Shown in pieces: positions 33,801 to 41,709 of a DNA stretch of 64,000 nt. Numbering within the stretch: position 1 is the stretch's first letter; each line of letters begins with the position of its first letter. Origin of the DNA: Lumbricus rubellus (Eukaryota; Annelida; Clitellata; Crassiclitellata; Lumbricidae). A model generated the notes under the pieces. It did no database searches. It was not told where the DNA came from and saw nothing but the letters and a program-made list of their open reading frames with translations. The stretch lies in NCBI GenBank assembly GCA_945859605.1, contig OX243827.1:8450717-8514716 (forward strand), read 5' to 3'. Both the position numbers and the translations under genes were made by a program.

Positions 33801-36800
33801 TCCCTTATCTTCGGTAAGCTTATGGTTCAGTGGAGATTTTGTTGCTTTACTATATTATCCATGTGGGTTGTATCTTTACTGCAGAGGAATTACTGTAATA
33901 TTGGCCTACTGCACATGGGTCAAGTACAAAAATCTGCTGCAGCTTACGTGCGTGCACCTTTTCTATTAATGCTTCAGGTCATTAAATTTATTATCATTCA
34001 AATGGAGTTCCTGAGCGAAGGAGGAAACAATCAGAAGTCTTCTCTGGATCCTCCATTGTTTTTATTTGGTTTATAGATTTTTGTCTTATTGTTCAGTGTG
34101 TGGTAATGGTTTGCTTCTAACTTCCTAGTTTGACTTGCACGCTCAAAGCCTGTTGATATGTTGTCAGCACGTAGCATTTCTTCATTTTTGTTTACTAGCA
34201 TCTTTCAGATCTAGAATGCCTATTGTTGTTTCTATGCACGTTTTTGCTCCCTGTATCATTAATTAATGATCTGGTTTTAATATGTAGTTATGTATGCGTA
34301 AATGAATTGGAGACTTTCTTATATTGCATTATAGCCATTCTATGAATAGGAATAACAACTGAAAGTCATTAGCATTTCTTGTTATTTAGAAAACTCCTAA
34401 TGAACTGTTAGCACATTTTCTTTGACTTTCAGTTCATTTGGAAATCTGTCATCATGCTGTGTCCCATATCACTGACTGGCTGACTGACTGACTGACATGG
34501 AGTTACTTACTGACTGACTGACTGACTGAACTAATTGGTGAATCTGACTGATGGACTAATGACTGACTGACCCTACAGACTTAACTCGCTGACTGGGATA
34601 GCTTACTGACTTACTGTTGACTGACTGACTGACTGACTGACTGACTGACTGACTGACTGACTGACTTACTGTTGACTAACTGACTGACTGACTGACTGAC
34701 TGACTGACTGTCAGTCAGTCAGTCAGAAAAATATGATCAGAAGAAAGAATAATGCATCAAATACTGAATCATCAGTCAGTCAGTGACTGACTGATGATTC
34801 AGTATTTGATGCATTATTCTTTCTTCTGATCTTATTTTTCTTCATTTTACTGTACATTTATCATATGAGGCAATAAGTAAAAAATTTATCAGTTAACAAA
34901 CAATTACTTCTTTGACTGAAGGATTTTTGTGTCTGCGAATGTAAACACTTTAACGATGAGCTTGTACTAAAAGTGACAGTCCTGAATAGCAATGCAGAGC
35001 TCTTGTCACTTCACGACTTTTAACCCTTTAATGCCAGAAGGTATAGGATTTCCCATGGATACCATTTACTACCATCTTGGCATTAAAGGGTTAATTTAAA
35101 TTAAAGGAGATTGTTTCTTTAACACTCTGATGCTGTGAACTGTTGTAGAAATGTTTGCAGTCGTCGCTTGAATGTCTGTCGCTGACCGTTGAGGAAGTTA
35201 TGCACATACGGAATGTCCTCACGAAAGCCGAACTCGAATGTCTCTCCGTTGATCCTGAGCTGCACTCTCTGCTGAGCAGTGGAAAGGTATACGTTGTCAA
35301 TCGTAATTTGTATAAAAATCATGATTCATTATTTATTGTTATAATATGTTTTGACACGTATTGTTAGCACATGGATATATAACATGCATCAAGCATCGAT
35401 GGAAATTAGGAAAATGTCTAAAAACGTTTGGTGTAGACTGAATGTGCCTGTTTGAGGCTCACACAAATGATTGCCTGCAAATACTAACCCGTATCTTATG
35501 ATGTTTGAATCTGTATGCACAATTTATTTTTAATACATTCTCATTAATTTGTTGATAGGTTGAACTGAATAAACAAGTTCGATAGTTTGAATGGAAACAT
35601 AGTTTTTTCAAGCATTATGTCAGCAAGATGGCAATGTTTCAAATGCTATGGGGGTATTGTAAGTCTGTGTTGCTACCCAGAGTGGCATTGCTACCCAGAG
35701 TAAGTACTGCACTAGAACACAGACTTACAATATACGAAACATCTTCAGAAGCTGTAACAGAATCTGTGTGTATGATAATGTGCTTATATTAAGCTCACAC
35801 AGGGCATAAATAATTTCCTTCCATCTCTAACCCATATATCTTACAACATTTTTTGAATCAGTGCAATCTGTTTTTTCTATAATTGCTTAGGTTTGCTTCA
35901 CTTGCAAAAAGACGAGATTCTCGTTGTTTGGTACGTGGGCGACAACCTGCAAGTTCTGTCGAAGAAACGTCTGTTCACAATGCGTAAGAAAGGTACGGAC
36001 ACAAGTCCTACACTGTTTTGCTTATCCTATTGTGTTTTTATTGCGTTGTCTCATTCACATTGTCTTGCTCTGCCCCCTTTTCAACCCATGTTAAACGTGT
36101 GTTATATGTTTATTATGTAATAACGCATTTACGCTCTAGATTGGCTATCCTATATGCATGCATGCGTTCTTTGAGACGCGGGGGTGTAGTGGTATTTTCT
36201 GTGCCTTATAACCGAAAGGTCAAGGGTTCTAACCTACCTCAGGCCACTGCATTAGCGACCCTCATCCACAATTTTCTGTTAGTATGGCAATGGGAAACCA
36301 CCTCACTCATCTCATCCCGGATGGCTTAAAAGCCAATAAGCCTGCCTTTGGGCAGAGAACTCATCATCATCATGCTTAATTGAGCTCTTGTGTTGTGTGT
36401 CGAGTTGAACTTGAAATTTGTGACATTTTCTACTGTTTTGACTGTAATTTTCATAGCTTGTTTCTTTGCACTAGCTTTGATTACTAGTAGACGTTTAAAA
36501 ATTTCTTGCATAAATATTGCATTAGGATTTTTTATCATTAGCCTCAGACTGCCTTACAGATGAAGGGATTTAATAAACCAGAGAAATATCACAACAGAGC
36601 ATAGTAGCAGTTTTAGAAAGTTGTGTGTCTCATCTATACACTTGTGTACATGTAATGTTTTCACTTTTAACCCTCTAACGACGAGCTGCATTGGCTTCCC
36701 AGTGATATCTATACATGCTCGTCATTTAAGCGTTAAGAGGTTCTGAGAAGGGACTATATACTATATATGGTCAGGTGTTGTGCATTTTCCGATGCATTTC

Positions 36801-37900
36801 TTGTCTGCAGATGAGAATCCCAACAGAGCATTTTGAGCACATCCCTGTCTACACGCTGAGCCCAAGTCCAGGATCTCCGCTGGGTGAGGCCGACTCCATA
36901 TACGACATGTAAGTCATCGGATCATGGCATTCACATAATTGTATTGTATTGTATTTGACAGTTCATAAAGTGCTTTCTCAGCAAAAGCCTTTCAGAAGCG
37001 CTCCAAGTGCAATCGCCCCCGAGAGAAAAGGTGGGATTTGAGGTGAGAGAAAGACGAGGAAAGAGGTCAGAGAGAAAGGCGGAGTGAACTGATGGTGGAA
37101 GTCCATTCCATAGAGAGACCTATGCAGGCAAAAACATCTGGATTGAGCCATGGCGGTTCTGACATTAACATGTCTTATGCTTGGCACTTCTTTTGGGCGA
37201 AAGTTTAATAATTTCCTAGTGCTGACTTGTTATATAGTGCAATACTACTATAGTCTTCTCTGCAAAGTTTAGTAGTGCACGACTGCATGTGCTCTATGTT
37301 TTATTTAGCCGTGGTTGGGCCGGGAGCGCTTCTGAGTAGCCTACCTTGAAGAGGCGCCATATAAATTTCCGAAATAAATAAATAATAAAATAAATGACAG
37401 AACATCGATGGTGTAGAGCAATTGTGAGTACAGGTTCTCAAGGTCCTATACAGCAGCTGCATTCATGTAGACTTTTTTCTAATCTTTCCAGAACCGGATC
37501 AGTGCCATCATCGCCCGACTTTTCACGCAAGCTATCGCCGCTGCAGACGGGCAAGTCACCCAACGTGTCGTCAACCAACGGCAACCTCGCAAAGTTGGCC
37601 GCCATGACGCTCGGCAACGTTTCACAGAGCGCCGCCCGCATCCGGGCCCCACTTCAACGATCGCAGACGAGCGTGCGGCCCCCGGTTCCCCCTGCCCGCA
37701 CCCTCGAGGGCGGGCCGATGATGAACATCTGCCGGGATTGCCGCGCTATGATCGTCAACGTGATCCGGGCAAGTCGTCGCAGCCTCGCGATGGCGCCGCA
37801 GGGCACCATGGAGCGGGTGTACAGCGATTGCCCGTCGCGCAAGCCGTCGCGCAATTTCCACCTCGACTTGAAGCCGGTCTACAAGGAGCGCAAGGCGTAG
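15856..37900 (+). CDS. SPIRE1: SPIRE actin nucleator (16 coding exons)
   Basis: Nucleates actin filaments on vesicle membranes together with formins. Exons: 15856-16252, 16964-16992, 18000-18233, 19123-19248, 19930-20004, 21003-21161, 25375-25464, 26220-26331, 27020-27123, 28253-28379, 29987-30087 (or 30091), 31828 (or 31842)-32027, 35161-35286, 35891-35992, 36811-36908, 37492-37900 (TAG). About 824-830 residues. KIND domain, residues 1-185 ([33 protein letters not shown]). Four WH2 repeats, about 255-405 (for example [46 protein letters not shown]). Then an acidic Ser-rich linker, the Spir box ([17 protein letters not shown]), and an FYVE-like zinc finger with four CxxC pairs, the last being CRDC in exon 16. 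Start ATG follows CGAAA. SPIRE1 and SPIRE2 of vertebrates cannot be separated here. Exon 9 needs a GC donor or a weak GTTATT donor, and the exon 11/12 phases need one of two alternatives. Confidence 0.95.
17249..17319 (+). mobile_element. TTAA mini-element, family I
   Basis: TTAACTCTTTAATGCCGAGA at the left and CGGCATTAAAGGGTTAA at the right, core GGTATGGGAAATCCTATACC. The whole 71 bp is a palindrome-like hairpin. Opposite orientation to the copy at 19844. Confidence 0.8.
17851..17937 (+). repeat. (CTAT)n microsatellite
   Basis: CTAT/CCAT tetranucleotide run with interruptions in SPIRE intron 2. Confidence 0.85.
18655..18850 (+). mobile_element. 3' fragment of a CR1/L2-like LINE
   Basis: Decayed reverse-transcriptase C-terminus: CTCCCTGTGGAATGGATTTC encodes the usual L-WNGFPP block, then VRSA. 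The tail contains AGTGCTTTACAAATG and ends in (AATAC)n at 18837-18851. Copies are at 29010 and, reversed, at 36938. Confidence 0.7.
19000..19078 (+). mobile_element. TTAA mini-element, family III
   Basis: TTAACCGTTTACCCGTTCAT at the left and ACAGGTAAAGGGTTGA at the right, interior GGATATTCTCGGGGCAAA. Related to copies at 30871 and 33548, which lie in inverse orientation. The right TTAA has decayed to TTGA. Confidence 0.7.
19418..19488 (+). mobile_element. TTAA mini-element, family I, diverged
   Basis: TTAACCCTGTGCCGACCACA to CAGTAAAGGGTTAA with GTAGTAAATGGTATGAGATA in the middle. Same orientation as 17249. The left half is the more mutated one. Confidence 0.65.
19648..19795 (+). mobile_element. 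MITE, single-copy form of the 7280 element
   Basis: Reads AAGTGCCTGGACACCC, AATAAGTGGCAGGACAG, GTTCAGGTTTGAAAA, GACCATCCAGTCAGACTTT. Same orientation as at 7280 but without the 32-bp amplification. Confidence 0.7.
19844..19914 (+). mobile_element. TTAA mini-element, family I
   Basis: TTAACCCTTTAATGCCGGAG to CAGCATTAAAGGGTTAA, 71 bp. It sits in SPIRE intron 4 only about 15 bp upstream of exon 5 (19930), so it covers the branch-point region of that acceptor. Confidence 0.85.
20392..20819. mobile_element. Non-autonomous hAT element
   Basis: 428 bp, CAGGGGTGTCAAA to TTTGACACCCCTG. Flanks GTCTACGA (20384-20391) and GTCTATGA (20820-20827) match at 7 of 8 positions. In SPIRE intron 5. Interior GC-rich near the left end (GGCCCGCGGGCC), like the 6638 element. 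Confidence 0.92.
21203..21272 (+). mobile_element. TTAA mini-element, family II
   Basis: TTAACCCTTTAACGACCAGC to GTTGGTCATCAAAGGGTTAA, 70 bp. It lies 41 bp after exon 6 of SPIRE. Inverse orientation relative to 4319. Confidence 0.8.
21822..25190 (+). mobile_element. RTE-type non-LTR retrotransposon, apparently full length
   Basis: Contains one long ORF (21914-25099) preceded by a GC-richer leader that begins near 21822 and followed by a short 3' UTR of about 90 bp. Element ends and target duplication could not be fixed by eye. It lies in SPIRE intron 6, same strand as the gene, between exons 6 (ends 21161) and 7 (starts 25375). The uninterrupted frame implies recent insertion. Confidence 0.85.
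21914..25099 (+). CDS. RTE-clade LINE polyprotein: APE endonuclease plus reverse transcriptase
   Basis: 1061 codons without a stop. Apurinic-like endonuclease from about residue 112 ([10 protein letters not shown]), with GDFNAKVG at about 250 and the TDHE catalytic end at about 345. Reverse transcriptase from about 570 ([11 protein letters not shown]), with [23 protein letters not shown] (about 700), [15 protein letters not shown] and the catalytic YADD at 804-807. The C-terminus has [12 protein letters not shown], typical of this clade. The true start may be downstream, since residues 1-110 look like translated leader ([11 protein letters not shown] resembles leader sequence of such elements). 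All visible catalytic residues are present, so the element could be active. Codon use is A/G rich, unlike the host exons. Confidence 0.93.
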   Translation: MPTFSWCDLLVTFPYGRVNERARMANGGKAMANHPLSSAKKIVMVYLKNQSTIVTKGETLRPEGDLMATGDEHSVESGDSGSNEATGPKPKGRPAADMTRKQRLDMSCKKAMKVGSWNVRSMQSGKMDIIQKEMGRMDIAILGLCETKWKGKGHFSWNGFKIVMSGQDERRRNGVAIMCDRTSADAIMGYNTVSDRVLSVRFRGGKINTTIIQVYAPTTMATEEEQEAFYLDLQGTIDTTPRGDILVIMGDFNAKVGEDRNGKDEVVGKYGLGVRNEAGERMVEFCASNELRIMNTWFEQPKRRLYTWTTPDGKHRNQIDYVVVNKRWKSTIKDVRTRPGADCGTDHEIIVATLQLKLKKMKRDKRLTSFDCKGITPEYRVEIKNRFEILETDDTMEEQDTNTLWTKMKTAIQETAEKHVPKKTSRKTTPWLSEETIEVAIERREAKKEGNRDRVKTLNKTFQRKAREDKENHLNEMCRELEEEGKKGRTKELFAKMKEITKTAGPRMVSLKSKDGKIIGDEEEIKERWREYTEELYMEDECVEKENIKIEEVENEPEILEVEVEWAIKQLKDNKAPGHDGIPIELVKAGDEAVVRTITKLCNQIWKTGQWPEDWKRSVFIPIFKKGDARECGNYRTIAMISHTSKILLKIIHKRMEKTIERELPTNQAGFRKARGTRDHIANIRWIMERQREYGQQVHMCFIDYSKAFDCIDHTLLWQTLIEMGIPKHLIKLLRGLYVDQEAVIRTEYGDTGKFKIRKGVRQGCILSPFLFNLYAERIMRRAGLEEATEGVRIAGKILNNLRYADDTTLLAGKRDDLVELIRRVRKESEKAGLYFNVKKTKVMTTATWKNFEVDGETIEVVSSFTFLGSMIEKEGRSDMEIRRRVTMGKTAMNGLEKIWKDKYVSRETKKRLVRALIFPVVLYGCETWTKTRDMEKKINACEMWIWRKMLRISWTEKRTNESVREELGIEREETLQQTATWRKLSYFGHVMRSNGLEKELMTACGEGRRRCGRPRKKWLDEVQEKSGMRLEELREATRERINWRRCTRAFARAPVADGTR
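25777..25858 (+). mobile_element. SINE/LINE tail fragment
   Basis: TTTAGCCGTGGTTTGGCAGG, GAGCACTTCTGAGTAG, AGAGGCGCTATTATAAA, then AATAAATAAA. Same fragment type as 37296-37391. Confidence 0.6.
26391..26602 (-). mobile_element. tRNA-derived SINE, type A
   Basis: Complete reverse copy. Read in plus coordinates: ATATGTGCACTTGTTATA, GAGGCGCTCCCGAATGCAGA, GAGTGAAGGACTTGCCCAAG, GGTGGATTCGAACCTCCAAC, CACCACCGCGCCC. Lies in SPIRE intron 8, 60 bp after exon 8. Confidence 0.9.
27327..28079 (-). pseudogene. 5'-truncated LINE (CR1/Rex1/L2-like) with open RT C-terminus
   Basis: On the minus strand an open frame of about 145 codons (28079 to stop at 27634) has no ATG because it is 5'-truncated. It reads [14 protein letters not shown], then FRLEHGLLP and [22 protein letters not shown], recognisable as the C-terminal end of a non-LTR reverse transcriptase ORF. 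A 3' UTR follows to a (CAATA)n tail at 27328-27355. It lies in SPIRE intron 9, antisense. It is a different family from the RTE element. Confidence 0.8.
28549..28740 (+). mobile_element. tRNA-derived SINE, type C
   Basis: Head TGCTGGTGTAGTGGAAC and B-box GGGTTCAAATCC, followed by a body unlike type A (CAATGAGTACACTGACCGTA, GGAAGATGAGACGGC, TATGCCGAGGCTGAG). The body recurs reversed at 41283-41375. Confidence 0.7.
29010..29205 (+). mobile_element. 3' fragment of CR1/L2-like LINE
   Basis: Same family as 18655: decayed VRS-like block, GGAGCGCCTCTGAATTG, AGAGGTGCTTTGCAAATGC, ending in AATACAATAC. Confidence 0.6.
29200..29330 (+). repeat. 15-bp-type tandem repeat
   Basis: Units of TATGCTTATTATTAC and TATGCTTATTAC alternate about ten times immediately after the LINE tail. 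It appears to have grown from the tail. Confidence 0.8.
29640..29705 (-). repeat. Reverse copy of the 1936 dispersed repeat
   Basis: TTTTTGCCCTGAGGTACTTC, ATTCCCCCAGGGACTTATGG is the reverse complement of 1936-1985. It is again flanked by ATT/AAT triplets. Confidence 0.75.
29795..29890 (-). mobile_element. SINE core fragment
   Basis: GAGCAATTTTGAGTGAAGGA, CTTGCTCAAGGTCCCTACAC is the common SINE core in reverse. Head type B-like sequence follows but is short. Confidence 0.55.
30871..30949 (+). mobile_element. TTAA mini-element, family III
   Basis: TTAATCTTTTACCCGTTTGC to AACGGGTAAAGGGTTAA with CCCGAGAATATACGCTG inside. Paired with 33548 in the same orientation. Confidence 0.75.
31330..31690 (+). 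repeat. 125-137 bp direct repeats, about 2.5 copies
   Basis: TTGGCAGCAAATG occurs at about 31399, 31526 and 31663. The intervening unit contains CTCATCAAAAAGAAACAGAG, TTTCTTGTAATGTTGCA and AAAATTCTCTCCCAT. The third unit has a 12-bp insertion. It lies in SPIRE intron 11, 140 bp upstream of exon 12. Open frames run through it but show no homology or splice support. Confidence 0.85.
32627..32696 (+). mobile_element. TTAA mini-element, family I
   Basis: TTAACCCTTTAATGCCGGAG to AAAATTAAAGGGTTAA. Same orientation as 19844, with the right arm mutated (CTCAAAATT for CTCGGCATT). Confidence 0.8.
33045..33142 (+). repeat. Tandem CACACCAGTTCTATTGATAT repeat
   Basis: About five 18-20 bp units with drift (ATCACACCAGTTCTATTGAT, ATCTCACCAATTCTATTGAT and similar) in SPIRE intron 12. 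Confidence 0.8.
33548..33627 (+). mobile_element. TTAA mini-element, family III
   Basis: TTAACCCTTTACTCATTTGC to AATGAACGGGTAAAGGGTTAA (last 20 bases considered), interior CCCGAGAATATCCGCTG. 80 bp. Confidence 0.8.
34468..34726 (+). repeat. (CTGA)n microsatellite with internal strand switch
   Basis: Interrupted CTGA run from about 34472. At 34711 it reverses to CAGTCAGTCAGTCAG, giving a palindrome with a single-base centre. Confidence 0.9.
34726..34840. repeat. 115-bp near-perfect palindrome with 1-nt spacer
   Basis: Left arm 34735-34782 and right arm 34784-34831 are exact reverse complements (48 bp), separated by one G at 34783. Allowing one mismatch, the arms extend to 34726 and 34840. It abuts the microsatellite fold-back centred at 34711. 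Confidence 0.95.
35020..35094 (+). mobile_element. TTAA mini-element, family I
   Basis: TTAACCCTTTAATGCCAGAA to TTGGCATTAAAGGGTTAA, 75 bp, with a 5-bp insertion in the centre (CCCATGGATACC). It lies 66 bp upstream of SPIRE exon 13. Confidence 0.85.
36174..36372 (+). mobile_element. tRNA-derived SINE, type D
   Basis: Head GGGGGTGTAGTGGTATT with B-box GGGTTCTAACC, then AGTATGGCAATGGGAAACCA. That box resembles the GGCAATGGCAAACCACC box in the leader of the RTE element (22001-22017), which suggests parts were shared. The end, CTGCCTTTGGGCAG, is a small hairpin. Confidence 0.7.
36667..36736 (+). mobile_element. TTAA mini-element, family II, diverged
   Basis: TTAACCCTCTAACGACGAGC to GCTCGTCATTTAAGCGTTAA. 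75 bp upstream of SPIRE exon 15. Confidence 0.7.
36938..37190 (-). mobile_element. 3' fragment of CR1/L2-like LINE
   Basis: Reverse copy of the 18655 family: (ATTGT)n at 36940-36955, AGAAGCGCTCC, then the reverse complement of TGGAATGGACTTCCACC. Lies in SPIRE intron 15. Confidence 0.7.
37296..37391 (+). mobile_element. SINE/LINE tail fragment
   Basis: TTTATTTAGCCGTGGTTGGG, CGGGAGCGCTTCTGAGTAG, TTGAAGAGGCGCCATATAAA, AATAAATAAATAA. It ends about 100 bp before the last SPIRE exon. Confidence 0.65.
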
Positions 37901-40152
37901 GTCGGTCATCGCAAGGCATGACTGAACATTAGTCTCTTGACCAGATCCGTTTTACCGCAGTAGACATCGTCATCGTCGTCGGTTTAGTTGCTTTCGTTTG
38001 TGAGACGGTCCCTCCCTAGGAATTAGGGTTGGTCATTTTGTTTTACGACTGCGGTACATTGCAGCTTTCCCCCAACGTGTCTCTGGTTTTTGTTGTCCAT
38101 GATATTATGCGCATGTTAGGGGCTGTCCATATTACGTATGCATGGAGGGGAGGGGTAACAGAATATAGGCGATTTGTGTACGGAGGGGTGGGGGGAGATC
38201 CGGGCACAATGTATGTATGCAAACTAAATGTCTGATTATAACGTCCACATTAGCCTGTTTATAACTCTGTTTTATCCTTATGCCCTAGACCGCATCTTTT
38301 TGTTCTACCATTTAAGGATGTTAGAAACTTTATTCCGAGGGTTCCTCTTTGCCGCCCGTTAATGACATTGTTATGTTCTTTTTTATTTCTGTAGTTTGTT
38401 TTATTTTTAATGTGCTTTGACGTGTAACTGGGTGCGGTACAGGTGTCACCGTGATTTGTCTCATTTTCTAATTAAACGAAGATTATTATATCCTAATGTC
38501 CGATGTCGTTTGACTAAATTCAAATTATGGTCTGATCGAAAAAACGATTTTTTTGTGCACGTAATGTATGGACGGCCCCTTATGGCATTTCTTTAGTAAT
38601 GTTTTAAGATTGATTTGGTCGTCTTCATGTACATGCGATTTTGCGACATGATTGCAACAATAGCAGCATGATTGCAACAATAGCAGCATGATTGCAACAC
38701 TATTGTTTGGCAAAATAAGGATGAATGCTTTGCTGTGAATGGTAGTCTCGTCTTTATTTACAAGTCTGTAAACTTTGTAACTGTCAAGAAGACAGATTTG
38801 TCGAGTTTTATTTTCTGGAGCCGTAAAATTTTAGCATGTTAACTGCAAATTACTGTTTTAAGATGCACAGAATACCCGCTGTAATCTCGCTCACCAATAC
38901 AGTTTTGCTTCAACTTTGTCTTTGAGATATATTATCGGTTAAGGACATTATACGTTGTTGCAATGTTTGAAATACAAAAATTTCTTAATAGAATAATCAC
39001 TAGCTGTGGGTTTTTCTTACTCAGTGCCATTTATTTTACCATGATTGGAACTTTGGTGACTTTGGCAATTTAAGAATTGTACTTTTTGAAAAAAATACCT
39101 TGATACTGGTAAGGCTTGACATAGCTTCTTGACACGTTCTGTGAAAATCACTTGATGGAAGCAATTTTCAGTGTTAGTAATGATCTTGTATATAATTTAA
39201 AATGCTTCTGAATAACACCTGGTTTAGTCCTTGCAAGTTCTGAACTCACATTGCATTTGCCAGCTTTCTTAAATCTGAATGACATTCATTGTACTTCCGT
39301 TGACATCCTGTTGAAGTCAAGAAGATATTGAAAGGACTGTTTAATTCTCTGGGCATTTATGCAGTACCCAGAGACGAACATGATATATGTACGTGTGAAA
39401 GTAAGTAAAGTGCTGTTAGAAGTGCTAAATTGATCGTGTTAACCTCCAGGGTTAATCGTAAGTTTGTTTTAAAATTTACTCAGCATGTTAAAGAAAGGAC
39501 GGCCAAAAAATTCTTCACGTCTTTTCTGATTTGCTGTGCGTCCCTTAGCAATATCCGTGTGCAGGTAGTAAGTACTTAGAACGTATTAGCATGTTTAGTG
39601 AAGAACTGTATTTACAAATCTAAATCGGTATTCGTTACACAATTGGTTTTTCTAATATTAGGGTTGGATTAGGGTTGTAATTGATTGCTTCAACCCTTTG
39701 CTTGAGATTTAGCTAGGCTGATGCTGTTTGCTCAAAATTTCCCTTGTCTTTCTCTGCATGTTTGAACTGCTCCATATGATTGTGGTCATGTATTGTCTAG
39801 GACTCTAAGTCAGGAGCGCCTTGGAGGATCATCTTTCAAGTGACGCTATGCACAAATATTATTCGTAATTAATGTTAAACTTCTGTGCGTGCATCTTGCT
39901 TCGTAATCACTTGTGTACTTAAAAGCACCCTTAGCAGAATCACTTCTCTTAAATACTAAGAAGCGACCTTGACTCATTTTGATTTTTAACTAGGAAGCGA
40001 CGTTGGTATGTTCTTATCTCTATCACTTGGTTACTAAAACAGCCTTATTCCATTCTTTTAATGAACATCTTTCTAGATACTTAAAGCATCTGTAACCCAT
40101 TGCTGAAATAATCTCTTTTAACATACATGTAAGTGTGCCCTTAAGCTATCTA

Positions 40153-41145
40153 CAGGGTGGCCCAAAAAAGTGATAACACGTCGTATAATGTACTATAATT
40201 AGTTCAAATCTGTTTGCACAATATCCATAATAGCTTAAAAAGTTCACTGATTCACTTGCCAAACTGTATAGTCATATGACATCATTATTACGACAACTTC
40301 CGGTCGACATTTTTTATTTTTTATTTGCCAACCGTCAACTTCTGCGTGTTTTGAAGATATTTTAACCAGAATGACTAAAATCACAACAAAAGACCGTATT
40401 CTGATAAAAAAATTGCGAATTGAGAAACATTGGAGTGCAATGCAATTGAAAAATGAGTTTCCACACAAAGCCTATAGGGTAAGTCGGGTTATTATAAATT
40501 GATAATGACGGTACAACAGAACGTAAACGCGAAAGTGGTCGGCCTAAGTCTGCTAGAACACGACAGAACATTGAGCGGGTGAGTGAGCTGATCTGCAGTC
40601 AAGAAGATGATCCTCACAGTCACAAAAATCCGTGGGAAATTCAAAGAGACATGGGTACATCACGTACGGACGTCGGTGCAACGTATTATAAGGCAATATT
40701 TACAGCTAAAAACGAACAAGCGAGTGATCGGGCAGACACTCAACGAAAATTGCAAATTGAAACTTTTGTAACGCAGTCAGCAGCTATTTGAACGGTTTCC
40801 TAATGACAGAAGTGTACTAACCATCTGGTTTACACACACCAAGATATTCACCTTTGCCAGGCCAGTTAATTCTCAACATGGTCGTATTTATTCAGTTGAA
40901 TCAAAGAAAAGACAATTAAGTTCCAGAAAGGAGACATACGAGAACGTGAACTTTTCAGCTGCGGTATCATGGTATCAGTTGGTGTTTCTCGCTTGCAAAA
41001 AGTTGTTGAGAAGCAAGGGGGACACATGAACATGTTTTATGAGTAGCGTAATTACTACTTGGCATACGACAGTAAATTACAACACGTTATATTGATTCAA
41101 TTATATTAAATGACCCTTTGTTATCACTTTTTTTGGGCCACCCTG
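40153..41145 (+). mobile_element. Tc1/mariner element, internally deleted, TA target duplication
   Basis: Terminal inverted repeats of about 26 bp begin CAGGGTGGCCCAAAAAAGTG. The right copy has one extra A. TA dinucleotides flank both ends (40151-40152 and 41146-41147). 993 bp. The decayed transposase is listed separately. Confidence 0.93.
40371..41046 (+). pseudogene. Tc1/mariner transposase remnant
   Basis: Starts MTKITTKDRILIKKLR with an N-terminal helix-turn-helix region (WSAMQLKNEF) and, after a break near 40500, a linker motif ESGRPKSARTRQNIERV. Later a piece reads IFTFARPVNSQHGRIY and MVSVGVSRLQ, a block of the catalytic region. It then jumps to a C-terminal VVEKQGGH with the DDE acidic residues in between missing. 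Frameshifted and deleted, so non-functional. Confidence 0.8.
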
Positions 41146-41187
41146 TATATTATGAAGTGTAAGCTTCTGGGTATGAAGCGTACAGTT

Positions 41188-41277
41188 TTATTTGGCCTCG
41201 CTGAGGTTGGGAGCGTGTCTGGTAGCCCCCTAGAAGAGGGAGGCGCTATATAAATGCATTTAATGAATGAATAAAAT
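41188..41277 (+). mobile_element. SINE/LINE tail fragment
   Basis: TTTATTTGGCCTCGCTGAGG, GGGAGCGTGTCTGGTAG, GGGAGGCGCTATATAAATG, AATGAATGAATAA. Same class as 37296. Confidence 0.6.
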
Positions 41278-41282
41278 GACTT

Positions 41283-41375
41283 CATTTCTTAGCCTTGGCA
41301 TATGTGAGGGTGGGTCACCAATCCTCTCCCCTGCCGTCTCATCTTCCCACGCACAATGGTCAGGGTACTCATTGT
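41283..41375 (-). mobile_element. Body of SINE type C
   Basis: Reverse complement of 28640-28735: CCTTGGCATATGTGAGGGTG, TCTCCCCTGCCGTCTCATCT, GTCAGGGTACTCATTG. The head is missing. Confidence 0.65.
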
Positions 41376-41630
41376 ATAGCTAAATTGGCTAAAAGTGCCC
41401 TTAGCAAATTCTTGAAAGAATCTCTACTTGAAAGTGTTCTTAGCTCATTGATAAAAGGATCCTTTTCTACTTAAAATCAAGCTTTAATTGAGTCTTAAAA
41501 GCATCTTTTCCACCTCACAAGCGACCTTATTGCTTTTAAAAATGAAACCGAGCTTCCAACTTTTGCACCATCTCCAACTTGAGTTCCGTGGTTTTGCAAG
41601 GTCTGGTGATGATGAATGGTTGTCCCAGTG

Positions 41631-41709
41631 TTAACCCTTTAAACCCTGAGCTCCCATAACTCTATGGATAACGTCCCGCTAAAGCTGTAAGTGGGGTTCA
41701 AAGGGTTAA
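41631..41709 (+). mobile_element. TTAA mini-element, family IV
   Basis: TTAACCCTTTAAACCCTGAG to GTGGGGTTCAAAGGGTTAA, 79 bp. The only copy of this family in the window. Confidence 0.75.

Larger units (their letters stand above)
32028..35160 (+). other. SPIRE intron 12
   Basis: Three TTAA mini-elements, a tandem CACACCAGTTCTATTGATAT repeat (33045-33142), a CTGA microsatellite and the long palindromes are listed separately. Elsewhere, including 33630-34460, I see no exon with splice and homology support. Confidence 0.6.

Noticed and set aside
37438..37909. Antisense frames opposite the last SPIRE exon
   Set aside because: GC-rich coding exon shadow; the plus strand carries the zinc-finger homology.
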